Origin: Clostridium acetobutylicum ATCC 824
Lineage (GTDB): Bacteria > Bacillota > Clostridia > Clostridiales > Clostridiaceae
DNA: 64,000 nucleotides
Assembly: GCF_000008765.1 (NCBI RefSeq)
Contig: NC_003030.1
Location: 2,824,001 to 2,888,000 of the forward strand
Direction of reading: 5' to 3'
Of this stretch, positions 27,563 through 36,498 are shown in pieces; within the stretch, counting starts at the first letter, position 1; every line of letters starts with the position of its first letter. The position numbers were made by a program, and so were the translations under genes. The notes beneath the pieces are model-generated. The model did not search any database. It was not told the DNA's origin and saw nothing but the letters and a program-made list of their open reading frames with translations.

Positions 27563-28330
27563 CTAAGCATATTTCATAAGTCTTTTTTCAAAAAATACAG
27601 GTTTTAAATTACAGTTTTCCGCCATTTTAAGCGCATTTTTAAAATTAAGACCTATACTGTCCTTATAATGAGAATCGGAACCTATTGTAACAAACCTTCC
27701 TCCAAGCTCACTATACCTTTTATATATTGGCATCAAATTTTCGCATACTTCTTTTTTATTAAGCCTTCTTGTATTTATTTCAATGACTATTTCTCTGTCT
27801 ACTATAAACTTCAAAACCTCATCTATATAATCACTGTATTCATTATAATATATTTCCCCATCGTGATATGCTGCATATCTCGATATATAATCTATATGTG
27901 CAAGAGAATCTATATACTCATGACACCTTAAACAGGCTAACATAGTCTTAAAATACATTTCAAAAACTTCTTTTTTAGGTGAAGACTTATATATGGTTTT
28001 TTCATAAAGATCTAAACCATTTAAAAGATGTATTGACCCTAAAACATAATCAAATTCATATTTATCATTTATACTCTTATTTTGCTCTTTAATCTCTTCT
28101 CCCATGCCTATTTCAACACCAAGTAAAACTTTGTTACTCCTATATTTATTGTACTCTTTAAAATATTTATCTATATCAAATACAAATTCACCTTTAACAG
28201 GATAATTTAAATCAATATGTTCAGTAATTATTATACCTAAGTTTTTCTTTTCTCCAGCATCAATCGCTTCTTCTATATTCATCTTTGAATCTGTTGAAAA
28301 CAAGGTATGAAGATGTGTATCAAAAACCAT
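27563..28330 (-). CDS. PHP-domain phosphoesterase (histidinol-phosphatase-like)
   Basis: 255 aa. Metal-dependent PHP fold: FDTHLHTLFSTDSKM (metal His pair), ITEHIDL, LLGVEIGMGEE, DYVLGSIHLLNG, LAHIDYISRY, EINTRRLNK and GSDSHYKDSIG give the full set of motifs. The closest known activity is L-histidinol phosphate phosphatase (HisK), but no his genes are near, so the substrate is open. Starts after GAGGTG at 28330. Confidence 0.87.
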   Translation of the reverse strand: MVFDTHLHTLFSTDSKMNIEEAIDAGEKKNLGIIITEHIDLNYPVKGEFVFDIDKYFKEYNKYRSNKVLLGVEIGMGEEIKEQNKSINDKYEFDYVLGSIHLLNGLDLYEKTIYKSSPKKEVFEMYFKTMLACLRCHEYIDSLAHIDYISRYAAYHDGEIYYNEYSDYIDEVLKFIVDREIVIEINTRRLNKKEVCENLMPIYKRYSELGGRFVTIGSDSHYKDSIGLNFKNALKMAENCNLKPVFFEKRLMKYA

Positions 28331-28471
28331 AAAATATCACCTCGCACAATAAAATAATAATTAATTAATATTTAACCCAGAAGGCTAATATCAAACTAAA
28401 ACCTTAGTTTTATTATACAGAATTACTTTTAACTTTACAAACCACAAAGAAAATTTTGCTATATTTCAGGA

Positions 28472-28499
28472 ACATTTTATTACTCATCTACATATCCTA
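28472..28499 (+). promoter_or_regulatory. Possible late-sporulation (sigma-K/E-like) promoter before the Asp/His/Tyr-rich gene
   Basis: AC at 28472-28473 and CATATCCTA (fits CATAnnnTA) at 28491-28499 are 17 bases apart, about 35 bases before the start codon. This fits the sigma-K pattern and a coat-type product. The motif is short and overlaps TATAAT, so a vegetative promoter is equally possible. Confidence 0.3.
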
Positions 28500-28532
28500 T
28501 AATGTATTAATCATAATTTTAAGGAGAACTTT

Positions 28533-29165
28533 ATGTATTACAATTATAATGATTTTGACGATTACGACTATGATCATGGATATCATGGCTACTATGATCA
28601 TGATTATCACGACCATGACTATGATGACTACGACTATGATCATGATCACGACCATGATTATGACCACGACCATGATTATGACCACGACCATCACCGCGAA
28701 GAAGAGTTTGATCCTATGAGATATGAAGATGATGTTCTAGATGCAGAAGCAGAATGTCCTTTTGTATCAGATTGTCCAGCTACACGAAGCCAAATGACAC
28801 CTCCTGGTCCTGGACAAATGGGTCCTGGCTACGGTCAAATGGGTCCCGGTTACGGTCAAATGGGCCCTGGTTACGGTCAAATGGGCCCTGGTCATGGTCA
28901 AATGATGCCTCCTGGTCCACCTCCTACTTATGTACCCCAAATTCAATCAGCTTCTAATGGTCCTGTAATAAAGGCTGTAGATTCTGGTGCCATACGCATG
29001 TGTAGATATAAATACACTTATATTTGGTTAAATAATAGAAGATCCTTCTGGGCTTATCTTACCTTTGTTGGACCTCGTTCTATAGCTGGCTATAGATGGA
29101 ACGGAAGGCGCTGGATTTACTTCGGATTAGATTTAAGACAAATAAGAAGTTTTGTATGTAGATAA
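28533..29165 (+). CDS. Asp/His/Tyr-rich low-complexity protein, possible spore-coat or metal-binding protein
   Basis: 210 aa, strong AAGGAG site 6 bases before ATG. Residues 1-54 are almost only Asp, Tyr and His (YDHDYDHDHDH-type runs). Then an acidic segment with two Cys (CPFVSDC), four 7-residue repeats G-P-G-Y-G-Q-M (about residues 97-124), a Pro-rich linker, and a compact C-terminal domain of about 60 residues rich in Arg, Tyr and Trp (SFWAYLTFVGPRSIAGYRWN). No signal peptide. The composition suggests metal binding and tyrosine cross-linking, as in spore-coat proteins; I do not recognise the C-terminal domain. Confidence 0.75.
   Translation: MYYNYNDFDDYDYDHGYHGYYDHDYHDHDYDDYDYDHDHDHDYDHDHDYDHDHHREEEFDPMRYEDDVLDAEAECPFVSDCPATRSQMTPPGPGQMGPGYGQMGPGYGQMGPGYGQMGPGHGQMMPPGPPPTYVPQIQSASNGPVIKAVDSGAIRMCRYKYTYIWLNNRRSFWAYLTFVGPRSIAGYRWNGRRWIYFGLDLRQIRSFVCR
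28821..28904 (+). repeat. Four tandem 21-bp repeats inside the Asp/His/Tyr-rich gene
   Basis: Units start at 28821, 28842, 28863 and 28884. Each encodes Gly-Pro-Gly-Tyr(or His)-Gly-Gln-Met. They differ only at a few bases, mostly silent, so recent slippage or unequal exchange is likely. A shorter related unit precedes them. Confidence 0.95.
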
Positions 29166-29220
29166 TTCATCCATAAAGTATCCTTTTACCTAATTTATGC
29201 ATATTGTAACCTATTAAATA

Positions 29221-29256
29221 GTTCAATTGCCATTCCGTAAAATGTGGCAATTGAAC
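29221..29256 (+). terminator. Hairpin after the Asp/His/Tyr-rich gene
   Basis: Perfect 12-bp stem GTTCAATTGCCA / TGGCAATTGAAC with a 12-base loop, 56 bases past the stop codon. The following CTTCAATTTC is only weakly T-rich, so it may be an inefficient terminator. Confidence 0.6.
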
Positions 29257-29331
29257 CTTCAATTTCAGATTGCCATTACATACAGTTCCTCTTATAATTA
29301 AAATATAAAATATAGGGGGGATAATGAGGAT

Positions 29332-30243
29332 ATGAGAAAATCGAAATTAACCTTTATTGCTACTTTTTTAATTTTATTATTTTTATCCATGCCCTACAAG
29401 GCACATGCAGCATCTCAAACTCCAATAACAAGAGCTGATGCAGAACAAAGAGCCTTAACAATGATTAATCTAAATTGGACATACTCTAAATCAAAAAATG
29501 GAGTTTTGCCTTCTGCATACTCAGGAAGTATAACTGCACCTTCTCAATTTAGGGGTATTGAAAACGTTGTAGCTACAGGAATTCCTTATTGTTGGGGGGG
29601 CTTTGATGGTCTTAACTCTTCATCCTATGGTGAAAGTTGGACAAACTTTACAGATGCAGTAAATAAAGGTGCTTTTGTTGGCAATGTAAAATCATCTTCC
29701 TATGGTCACATAACTGGAACTGCTGGACTTGATTGTTCAGGCTTTGTACAAGCTACTTTTAACATCAAGGATTATAAACTATCTACCTCAACTATATTCA
29801 ATCAATATTTCACAAAGATTGATATAAAGGATATAAAACACATGGATATCCTAAACCTTCCAGGCAACCATGTTGTTATATTTGATAAATGGGGAACTAG
29901 AAATGGAGTAAATGGTGCTTACACATATGAAGCTACTCCAGATACAACTTACGGTGGAATTCAAGGTACAAAACAATATTTCATGAGCATGAATACTGTT
30001 TCCCAATATATTCCTGGGAGATACGTTAATATAAAAGAAGTAGCCTATGTTCAAGTAATTAATGCTTCCTCTTTAAATATAAGAACAGGCCCTTCTACTT
30101 CATATCCAATAATCGGAACAATAAGTCAAAATCAAATAGCTGAGGTTACTGGATATTCATCTGATGGAACATGGTATAAAATAAAAATTAATGGTATAGA
30201 AGGATATGCTTCTTCAACATATCTAACTTACGTTAACAATTAA
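29332..30243 (+). CDS. Secreted NlpC/P60-type cell-wall peptidase with C-terminal SH3 domain
   Basis: 303 aa. Signal peptide of about 26 residues (MRKSKLTFIATFLILLFLSM, cleavage after KAHA). Central domain with catalytic Cys in GLDCSGFVQATF, His in LPGNHVVIFDKW, and the PYCWGG motif earlier, as in NlpC/P60 endopeptidases that cut D-Glu-to-diamino-acid bonds in peptidoglycan. Residues about 237-300 are a bacterial SH3 domain (SSLNIRTGPSTSYPIIGTIS), which binds cell wall. A Tyr/Ser-rich insertion separates the PYCWGG motif from the Cys, longer than in typical family members. Starts after GGGGGG at 29332. Confidence 0.85.
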   Translation: MRKSKLTFIATFLILLFLSMPYKAHAASQTPITRADAEQRALTMINLNWTYSKSKNGVLPSAYSGSITAPSQFRGIENVVATGIPYCWGGFDGLNSSSYGESWTNFTDAVNKGAFVGNVKSSSYGHITGTAGLDCSGFVQATFNIKDYKLSTSTIFNQYFTKIDIKDIKHMDILNLPGNHVVIFDKWGTRNGVNGAYTYEATPDTTYGGIQGTKQYFMSMNTVSQYIPGRYVNIKEVAYVQVINASSLNIRTGPSTSYPIIGTISQNQIAEVTGYSSDGTWYKIKINGIEGYASSTYLTYVNN

Positions 30244-30287
30244 TTATTAATTAAAATGGTATATTAGGGAATTGGGTAATGGTCTAA

Positions 30288-30315
30288 ATGGAGCAGTCAA
30301 CACTGACTGCTCCAT
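30288..30315 (+). terminator. Terminator of the NlpC/P60 gene
   Basis: Perfect 12-bp stem ATGGAGCAGTCA / TGACTGCTCCAT with a 4-base loop, followed by TTTTTA. 44 bases past the stop. Confidence 0.93.
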
Positions 30316-30393
30316 TTTTATATTTAATTTTTTAATATAATACTCTTATAATTGCCATAAAAAAACCATATATAAATATGCATTTGGGTTAAA

Positions 30394-31305
30394 TTAAATT
30401 TTAGGAAATGAAATAGATATTGAAAACTTGCCATTATTATAAAAAGCTTGTATTGTTCCATTCAACCGTTTTGTAATTTCTTTAGCTATTGTAAGTCCTA
30501 ATCCTGTAGTCTTTTTATTTCTAGATTTATCCTTTGTATAAGAACGTTCAAAAATATAATCTAAATCATCTTCGGTCATGGGTTCACTAAGATTATAAAA
30601 AGTAAACACATAACTACTGCCTACTTCCTGGATTTCAAAACAATATTCTCCTTTACCATGTACAATTGCATTAAATAAAACATTTGAAAATATTCTTTTC
30701 ACTCCTTGTTCATCTCCATGTATCATGCACGGTTTTTCCGGTAAATGAACAGATGGTTCTTGTCCCTTTTTATAAAAATCATCATAATACATAACAAGTA
30801 TATCCATAAAAATTTTTTTCGCATCTATAGGTATATGTTTATAAATAATCTCTCCTGATTCTATACGTACATATTCAAATAATTGTTCCAGTAATATCTT
30901 AACCATGTTTTGCCGTTCCAGAACTATTGCTAAATATTCCTGTTGTTCTTTATCTAAATCACTTGCCTTAAGCATTTGAACATACCCACTAGCAGTTGTT
31001 AATGGTGTACGTAAATCATGGGAAATATTAGTTATACTCTGTCTGAAATTTCTGTTTAATCTTTTAATTTTTATACGAGACCTTCTTATATCTCCTATTA
31101 AATTATTGAGTTGATTAACCAGCTGAGCAATATCTCTTTGTTTTACTACTACTGTCAAAAGCTCATTGGTATCTTTTATATTCATAATTTCTTTTAATTG
31201 TTTGGTAATATGTTTAATATTCATGCGATAATATAAATGATAAAAAATAAGCATGACAAGTATAAAAAGGAACAAAAAAGTTGTAACCATCCAAATGTTT
31301 TTCAT
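30394..31305 (-). CDS. Sensor histidine kinase of the peptide-antibiotic locus
   Basis: 303 aa. One N-terminal membrane helix (WMVTTFLFLFILVMLIFYHL) and no sizeable extracellular sensor. HAMP-like linker, then HisKA with NISHDLRTPLTTASGYVQML (phosphoacceptor His 96) and HATPase motifs NVLFNAIVHGKGE and TTGLGLTIAKEIT. The lack of a sensor domain fits kinases that take their signal from a partner ABC transporter. It is the last gene of the unit, 47 bases after the FtsX permease, while its probable partner regulator is the first gene about 5 kb upstream. Confidence 0.88.
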   Translation of the reverse strand: MKNIWMVTTFLFLFILVMLIFYHLYYRMNIKHITKQLKEIMNIKDTNELLTVVVKQRDIAQLVNQLNNLIGDIRRSRIKIKRLNRNFRQSITNISHDLRTPLTTASGYVQMLKASDLDKEQQEYLAIVLERQNMVKILLEQLFEYVRIESGEIIYKHIPIDAKKIFMDILVMYYDDFYKKGQEPSVHLPEKPCMIHGDEQGVKRIFSNVLFNAIVHGKGEYCFEIQEVGSSYVFTFYNLSEPMTEDDLDYIFERSYTKDKSRNKKTTGLGLTIAKEITKRLNGTIQAFYNNGKFSISISFPKI

Positions 31306-31352
31306 ACTAACTCCTTTATATGAATCACCTTGTATTTATACAAAAACTAAAA

Positions 31353-33980
31353 TTATACTACTTCATCTTTCATTGCTTCTATAATATTATTTTGCTTAAT
31401 TGATTTAGAAGAAATCCAATATGACAAGAATATAGAGGCAAATATTATGATAACATAAATTGAAATTTCTGTACCTTGAAAAACAGCCATAAATTCTTTC
31501 CATGTTATTGATGTTAGCTTAAGCATATAAAAACAAATGATAAATACAACTGGAATACCAATAATAATTGGTTTCAATGCAAAAAACAAACCTTCTAAGC
31601 CAAGCATTTTATTTGATCCTTTAGGTGTTACTCCAACTGATCGCAGCATAGAAAATTCTTTCTTATGAAGCCTAATATTATTTGAAACAGTTGAAAATGT
31701 ATTGAAAATACCAATTATTCCAATCATTAAAGCAACAGCAAAAACGCTAGTTGAAATAGCTTTCTGGATAAGCTCTTCATGATGCTTTTCGTCTACTAAG
31801 CTCCATATTGTAAAATCCTGCGATCCTAAGTAGGAATTACAAATTTGTGTTAGCTTTTTCTTTACATTTGGACTTGCCTTATCCCCAACTAATAAATCAA
31901 TTGACATTATATTAGCTTCAAGCTCACGACTTGATGAAAAATTACCAACTATCTGTTTATAATTTTTCACAGGAATAATTAAAGCTAAATTGTATCTATT
32001 AGTTTTTATGTCACTTGGACAAACCCCTGTAACATCACCTACTTTAATCTTGAATTTATTATTTGTTTGCATATTATCTTCTACTTTTTCATATAAAAGC
32101 ATTTTACTTCCAGCTTTTGTATTTAACAAAGGTAATAGTTTCACCTCACTAGAATTATCTGGTTTATACTGTGTGCTATTTAATAGTATACCTGTTGTTG
32201 CATCTTTTTTATAATATTTTTCAGAATTAGTACCAATTTTTTTGCAATACTTCTTAAAGGCTTCATCATTCAATCCTACCAAATTCACTATAATTCTATA
32301 TCTGCCATTTTGTTTTAATACGTTGTACTTTTTGTTGTCAACTCCGGCAAATCCACCAGCTTTAGCAAAAATTTTTGACTCCTGATTTGATTCTAAATAA
32401 GTTGAAGTACGTACTTGCCTTCTAATTACACTATCTTTAACTTCAGGTAGAGATATAATTTTATTAATCATTTTTTCATTTGGTTCATCAATAGTGTTTA
32501 AATTAAGAGTAATATCATGACTAAATATTTTGCCGTTCTTAGAATTTGCCAAATTATATATTGAAATAATATTAATATAGGCTGCTATTAAAATAAAACA
32601 TATTGAAATAGATAAGGTAGCTGTACGTAAACTTTTCTTATTAGCTGAAGCTTGAGAACTTGCCAGTTCACCTTTTATACCAAATATTTTTTTAATCATT
32701 GAATGATTTTTTATTTTTGCCATTTTCATATTCTGACGTATTCCAGAAACAGCTGACACTTTTGCCACTTTTCTTGCTGGAATATAAGCAGAAATTAGAA
32801 CAGTAATTAACGAAATAACTGCCGAAAAAACAATTACTATGAAGGAGAAAGAAACATGGATACTATTATAATCTTCTTCAATACTAAGAATTCCATTAAC
32901 TTTAGAAAATACACCATAACTAAAAATATATCCTACAATTAAACCAATCGGTAATTGAATAATCCATAATAAAAATCCTTCATAAATTACAGAATATTTA
33001 ATTTGTTTTGGTGTTGCTCCTAAGCTTTTTAGAATACTCAATTCCTTAATTCTGCTATTAGCAGATAGTGAAAATGCATTATAAATAATAAGAATAAACG
33101 TGCCCATGACTAGTAAAAATAAAATTATCACTATAGTCATAATTATAATAAATTGGGTATTTGCGTCACTGTTATTACTAATTCCATATAGATTTAACAA
33201 TTGAGTATTATACATAACATTATACTGACCATGTTTATCTTTGTTTAATCCAACATACTCGGCAATTTGCGGTAATGTTTTATATATTTCATATGGATTA
33301 TTAAAGCGCATGTAAACTGTTAGTTTGTCATTCGGTTTGATATGTGAAATGTTTAAATATCCCATTGCAATATACCCTGGATAAGCTGAAATTCCCGAAA
33401 TATCTAACTCACCAACTATTGTATAAGTTTTAGTTCCCTTTACCTTAAATGTTTCACCTAACCTTTTATAAGCTTGAGTTTGAAGTACTTTATTGTTTAA
33501 CATTCTATTTCCTATTGGAAGTGTCAGCTTATCACCAATTTTGTATGCAGGATTATCTGTAAAAAATAATTTTGATACCACGATTTCCCCACTTTTTTTA
33601 GGAAGCCTGCCATGTATAAGCTCATTTTTCAAATTCATATCGTTCCAAAAATTTTCATCTGCATCTCTCATTAAAAAATATGGACTTTTTGTATTAGAAA
33701 GTTCAGCAGTAACCCAATCTCCTTTAATCATTACAGTTTTAACAGATGAATCTTTTTGGATTTTTTTCACCTTGTCACCAGATATATCCTCCTTCAATTT
33801 TCCTTGCCAATAACCTGATTTTTGAATTGTTGATGTTACCTTCGCACTCCACATAGAGTAAATAAATATACAAAGCGAACATAGCAAGGCCGATGCAATT
33901 GTTATAGCCACTAATATAGAGATTGTATGCCTTTTATTCTTTTTTATTTGGTTATAGGTGTATTCATTCATTATTTTCAT
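31353..33980 (-). CDS. FtsX/MacB-type ABC permease with two large extracellular domains
   Basis: 875 aa. About eight membrane segments: one at residues 19-43, three around the first FtsX core, one that opens the second half, and three at the C-terminus. Two extracytoplasmic domains of roughly 220 residues each follow the first and fifth helices. The internal repeat is visible in GTFILIIYNAFSLSANSRIK and GIIGIFNTFSTVSNNIRLHK, each followed by a K-E-(L/F)-S-(I/M)-L-(K/R)-S-(L/V)-G coupling helix. Such permeases remove or sense antimicrobial peptides and lipid II-binding antibiotics. Its ATPase is encoded just upstream. Confidence 0.88.
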   Translation of the reverse strand: MKIMNEYTYNQIKKNKRHTISILVAITIASALLCSLCIFIYSMWSAKVTSTIQKSGYWQGKLKEDISGDKVKKIQKDSSVKTVMIKGDWVTAELSNTKSPYFLMRDADENFWNDMNLKNELIHGRLPKKSGEIVVSKLFFTDNPAYKIGDKLTLPIGNRMLNNKVLQTQAYKRLGETFKVKGTKTYTIVGELDISGISAYPGYIAMGYLNISHIKPNDKLTVYMRFNNPYEIYKTLPQIAEYVGLNKDKHGQYNVMYNTQLLNLYGISNNSDANTQFIIIMTIVIILFLLVMGTFILIIYNAFSLSANSRIKELSILKSLGATPKQIKYSVIYEGFLLWIIQLPIGLIVGYIFSYGVFSKVNGILSIEEDYNSIHVSFSFIVIVFSAVISLITVLISAYIPARKVAKVSAVSGIRQNMKMAKIKNHSMIKKIFGIKGELASSQASANKKSLRTATLSISICFILIAAYINIISIYNLANSKNGKIFSHDITLNLNTIDEPNEKMINKIISLPEVKDSVIRRQVRTSTYLESNQESKIFAKAGGFAGVDNKKYNVLKQNGRYRIIVNLVGLNDEAFKKYCKKIGTNSEKYYKKDATTGILLNSTQYKPDNSSEVKLLPLLNTKAGSKMLLYEKVEDNMQTNNKFKIKVGDVTGVCPSDIKTNRYNLALIIPVKNYKQIVGNFSSSRELEANIMSIDLLVGDKASPNVKKKLTQICNSYLGSQDFTIWSLVDEKHHEELIQKAISTSVFAVALMIGIIGIFNTFSTVSNNIRLHKKEFSMLRSVGVTPKGSNKMLGLEGLFFALKPIIIGIPVVFIICFYMLKLTSITWKEFMAVFQGTEISIYVIIIFASIFLSYWISSKSIKQNNIIEAMKDEVV

Positions 33981-34002
33981 TGCCCCATCACCTCATCCGA
34001 AA

Positions 34003-34659
34003 CTATTTTTCCATCAAAATTTTAATACTTCTATCAGCTAAGGCGGCAATTTCTTCGTCATGTGTAATCATAACAATTGTCTGCTTGTACTCCTTGTTTG
34101 AACGTTTTAAAAGGTCAATAGTTGTTTTGGTGTTTTTTCTATCAAGATTACCAGTTGGCTCATCTGCCAAAATAATAGACGGCTTATAAATCAGTGCTCG
34201 TCCTATAGCTACTCTTTGCTGCTGTCCACCAGAAAGCTGATTTGGAAAATGATTAAGCCTTTGCGTCAAACCAAGCATTTCTACAATATTATTAAATTCT
34301 TCTTTCTTTGGTTTTACATTATCTAATAACATGGGTAAAAGCATATTTTTTTCCACAGTAAGAGTAGGAATTAAATTATAAGATTGATATATTAATCCTA
34401 TTTTTCGCCTACGAAATAAAGCAGCCTCTGTTTCATTCATATCTGAAATATCTGTTTTATCTATATATATTTTTCCTTTTGTAGGATGATCTACACACCC
34501 CAGCATATGAAGAAGTGTAGATTTTCCCGATCCACTTGGTCCAATTATTGAGACAAATTGCCCTTTATCTATTTTTAAATTTAAATTATCTAATGCAGTA
34601 ACCTTTGTATCCCCATTTCCATAGATTTTTGAAAGATTTTCTGTTCTTAATATATACAA
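34003..34659 (-). CDS. ABC transporter ATPase, MacB/BceA type
   Basis: 218 aa from the TTG at 34659, 8 bases after GAGAGGAG; an ATG six codons earlier overlaps that site. Walker A GPSGSGKST, signature LSGGQQQRVAIGRAL, Walker B IILADEPTGNLD, H-loop MITHDEE: the LolD/MacB class that pairs with FtsX permeases. Lies 22 bases before the 875-aa permease, its expected partner. Confidence 0.93.
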   Translation of the reverse strand: MYILRTENLSKIYGNGDTKVTALDNLNLKIDKGQFVSIIGPSGSGKSTLLHMLGCVDHPTKGKIYIDKTDISDMNETEAALFRRRKIGLIYQSYNLIPTLTVEKNMLLPMLLDNVKPKKEEFNNIVEMLGLTQRLNHFPNQLSGGQQQRVAIGRALIYKPSIILADEPTGNLDRKNTKTTIDLLKRSNKEYKQTIVMITHDEEIAALADRSIKILMEK

Positions 34660-34725
34660 AATATTATCTCCTCTCATTTAATTATCTAATTACATTTTTA
34701 ATTGACAAACTTTTATTTATTATCA

Positions 34726-35475
34726 TCAATCAATATCTCTTTTTGAGAATATTAAACTAGATGCCAAAAGTGTAATTATCCCAATTAATACAAATATAAT
34801 TGAACATTTCACAACATCTTCTGGTTTTGAATTAAAATTAATTAGGGTATTACGCATATTTGTAAGAGAGTATTTTGTAAAAACATCATTCTTTGTTAAT
34901 AAAGTAAGTAAATTTGTTATAAGATTGCAGCTTACCACTAATAACATAGAAACTATAATTGTAACGCTTACACTTTTTATAAAATAAGATAAAAAAGTGC
35001 CAACTCCGGACACACCCCAAAACATGCAAATCATTCCTATATTCATTCGAATAAATGCTGCTATAGGAACTTCTCCTAATCGAAAGAAAATTGTATCTGT
35101 TAATAAATTTAAAATTCCAAAACTTAATAAGATTATTGTAATGATAGAAGACATAGCTATATACTGTCCAAGAACTAATTTCCATCTTGCAATTCCATGG
35201 CAGGCCATTTGCCGTATGCTGCCATTTGCATACTCAGCAGTAATTAAACAAACCACAAATATAAGGATAATATAGAAAACAAAATCTGCATTGTAGGATT
35301 CTCGATAGCTAGAAAATCCCGTTACTAACGTTTGTCCTTTTATCTTAGAAGTGACAAGAGTTGATTTCTTTAAAAATATAGAAATACAATTCATTGCTAG
35401 GAGTATAATTGATATGGCATAAAAAATTTTACTTTTAAATATCTTATAAAATTCACTAGAAATTACATTTAGCAT
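34726..35475 (-). CDS. ABC-2 permease, lantibiotic/bacitracin immunity type
   Basis: 249 aa with six membrane segments. Begins MLNVISSEFYKIFKSKIFYA, typical of BcrB/LanE-like permeases, and contains FVVCLITAEYANGSIRQMAC, the ABC-2 conserved loop. The start codon overlaps the stop of the upstream ATPase by one base (TAATG), so the two are translationally coupled. Confidence 0.87.
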   Translation of the reverse strand: MLNVISSEFYKIFKSKIFYAISIILLAMNCISIFLKKSTLVTSKIKGQTLVTGFSSYRESYNADFVFYIILIFVVCLITAEYANGSIRQMACHGIARWKLVLGQYIAMSSIITIILLSFGILNLLTDTIFFRLGEVPIAAFIRMNIGMICMFWGVSGVGTFLSYFIKSVSVTIIVSMLLVVSCNLITNLLTLLTKNDVFTKYSLTNMRNTLINFNSKPEDVVKCSIIFVLIGIITLLASSLIFSKRDID

Positions 35476-36380
35476 TATTGATTACCTCCCATCATTTTCA
35501 CGAAATACGCTTCTATATCATTTCCTTCTAAACCAATACTTGATACTAAAACGCCATTTTCAATCAATTCTTTATTAATCTGGGCTGGTATATCCAGGCA
35601 ATCATAAATGCAAATTTTTCCTTCATTAAACACTTCAAAATCTGAACTTTTTATGTCATTTTTTAAAATGTAAGCTGCCTTTTCAGAATCATTCACTACT
35701 ACATTAAGACATTTTTTGCAGCGCTCATTCAATTCAGATGCTTTAAATTCATCGATAAGCACTCCTTTATTTATGATTCCATATTTTGTTGCAATCTTAG
35801 CAAGTTCGCCTAAAATATGAGAAGAAATTAAAATGGTAATTTCATTTTCAGTATTTAGTCTTAATAGCAGTTCCCTAACTTCTTTAATACCGTAAGGATC
35901 TAATCCATTGATGGGTTCATCTAAGATAAGAAAATCAGGATTACCTAATAATGAAATTGCAATGGATAAGCGCTGTTTCATTCCAAGCGAAAAAGCTTTA
36001 GTTTTCTTTTTTCCTGTATCACCCAAGCCAACTAGATTTAAAACCTCATCCACATTACTATAGTCTACAATGCCAAGCAACTTATCGTAATAAATCAAGT
36101 TTTCTCTTGCTGTCATATAAGGGTATAATGCTGGATATTCAATAATACATCCAATTCTTTTTCTTCCTTTTTCTACATCGCTGCTTTCAAATAATTGAAT
36201 ATCCCCCTGACTTTGATGAATTAATCCACAAGCAATTTTCATAATTGTTGTTTTACCTGCACCATTCTTACCTATTAAACCGTAAATATCACCTTTTTCA
36301 ACCTTCATATTAATCTTATTTACAGCTAATTGTTTTCCATATTTCTTAGTCAAACAATTAGTTTGCAATACTAATCCCAT
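35475..36380 (-). CDS. ABC transporter ATPase, BcrA/LanF type
   Basis: 301 aa. Walker A GKNGAGKTT, signature FSLGMKQRLSIAISLL, Walker B FLILDEPINGLDP (Ile replaces the usual Thr after DEP), and the C-terminal extension of about 80 residues found in BcrA-type ATPases. It works with the permease encoded by the overlapping gene. Starts after AGAGG at 36380. Confidence 0.9.
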   Translation of the reverse strand: MGLVLQTNCLTKKYGKQLAVNKINMKVEKGDIYGLIGKNGAGKTTIMKIACGLIHQSQGDIQLFESSDVEKGRKRIGCIIEYPALYPYMTARENLIYYDKLLGIVDYSNVDEVLNLVGLGDTGKKKTKAFSLGMKQRLSIAISLLGNPDFLILDEPINGLDPYGIKEVRELLLRLNTENEITILISSHILGELAKIATKYGIINKGVLIDEFKASELNERCKKCLNVVVNDSEKAAYILKNDIKSSDFEVFNEGKICIYDCLDIPAQINKELIENGVLVSSIGLEGNDIEAYFVKMMGGNQ

Positions 36381-36448
36381 ATACTTATACCTCTTACTTT
36401 CTGTAATTAAAATATTTTTTAATTCTATATTTAAATAGTAACTAAAAA

Positions 36449-36489
36449 GTATTAAAATACATTTTAGAATTTATCAAGAAAGTATCAAG
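36449..36489 (-). promoter_or_regulatory. Candidate internal promoter with direct-repeat operator before the BcrA-type ATPase gene
   Basis: On the minus strand the heptamer CTTGATA occurs twice, 11 bases apart (rc of 36472-36478 and 36483-36489). The downstream copy contains TTGATA, a good -35 box, and TAATAC follows after 17 bases. Direct repeats at one helical turn next to a -35 are the usual layout for OmpR-family activation, so the regulator encoded just upstream may bind here. Confidence 0.45.
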
Positions 36490-36498
36490 TTTTATAAA

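Noticed and set aside
28497-28694. Met/Val/Ile-only frame opposite the Asp/His/Tyr-rich gene
   Set aside because: It is the complement of GAT/CAT/TAT codon repeats; composition is a by-product of the low-complexity DNA.
28533-28694. DNA repeats at the start of the Asp/His/Tyr-rich gene as a possible CRISPR array
   Set aside because: Short irregular codon-scale repeats in frame with a good ribosome site; no spacers of constant length and no cas genes.
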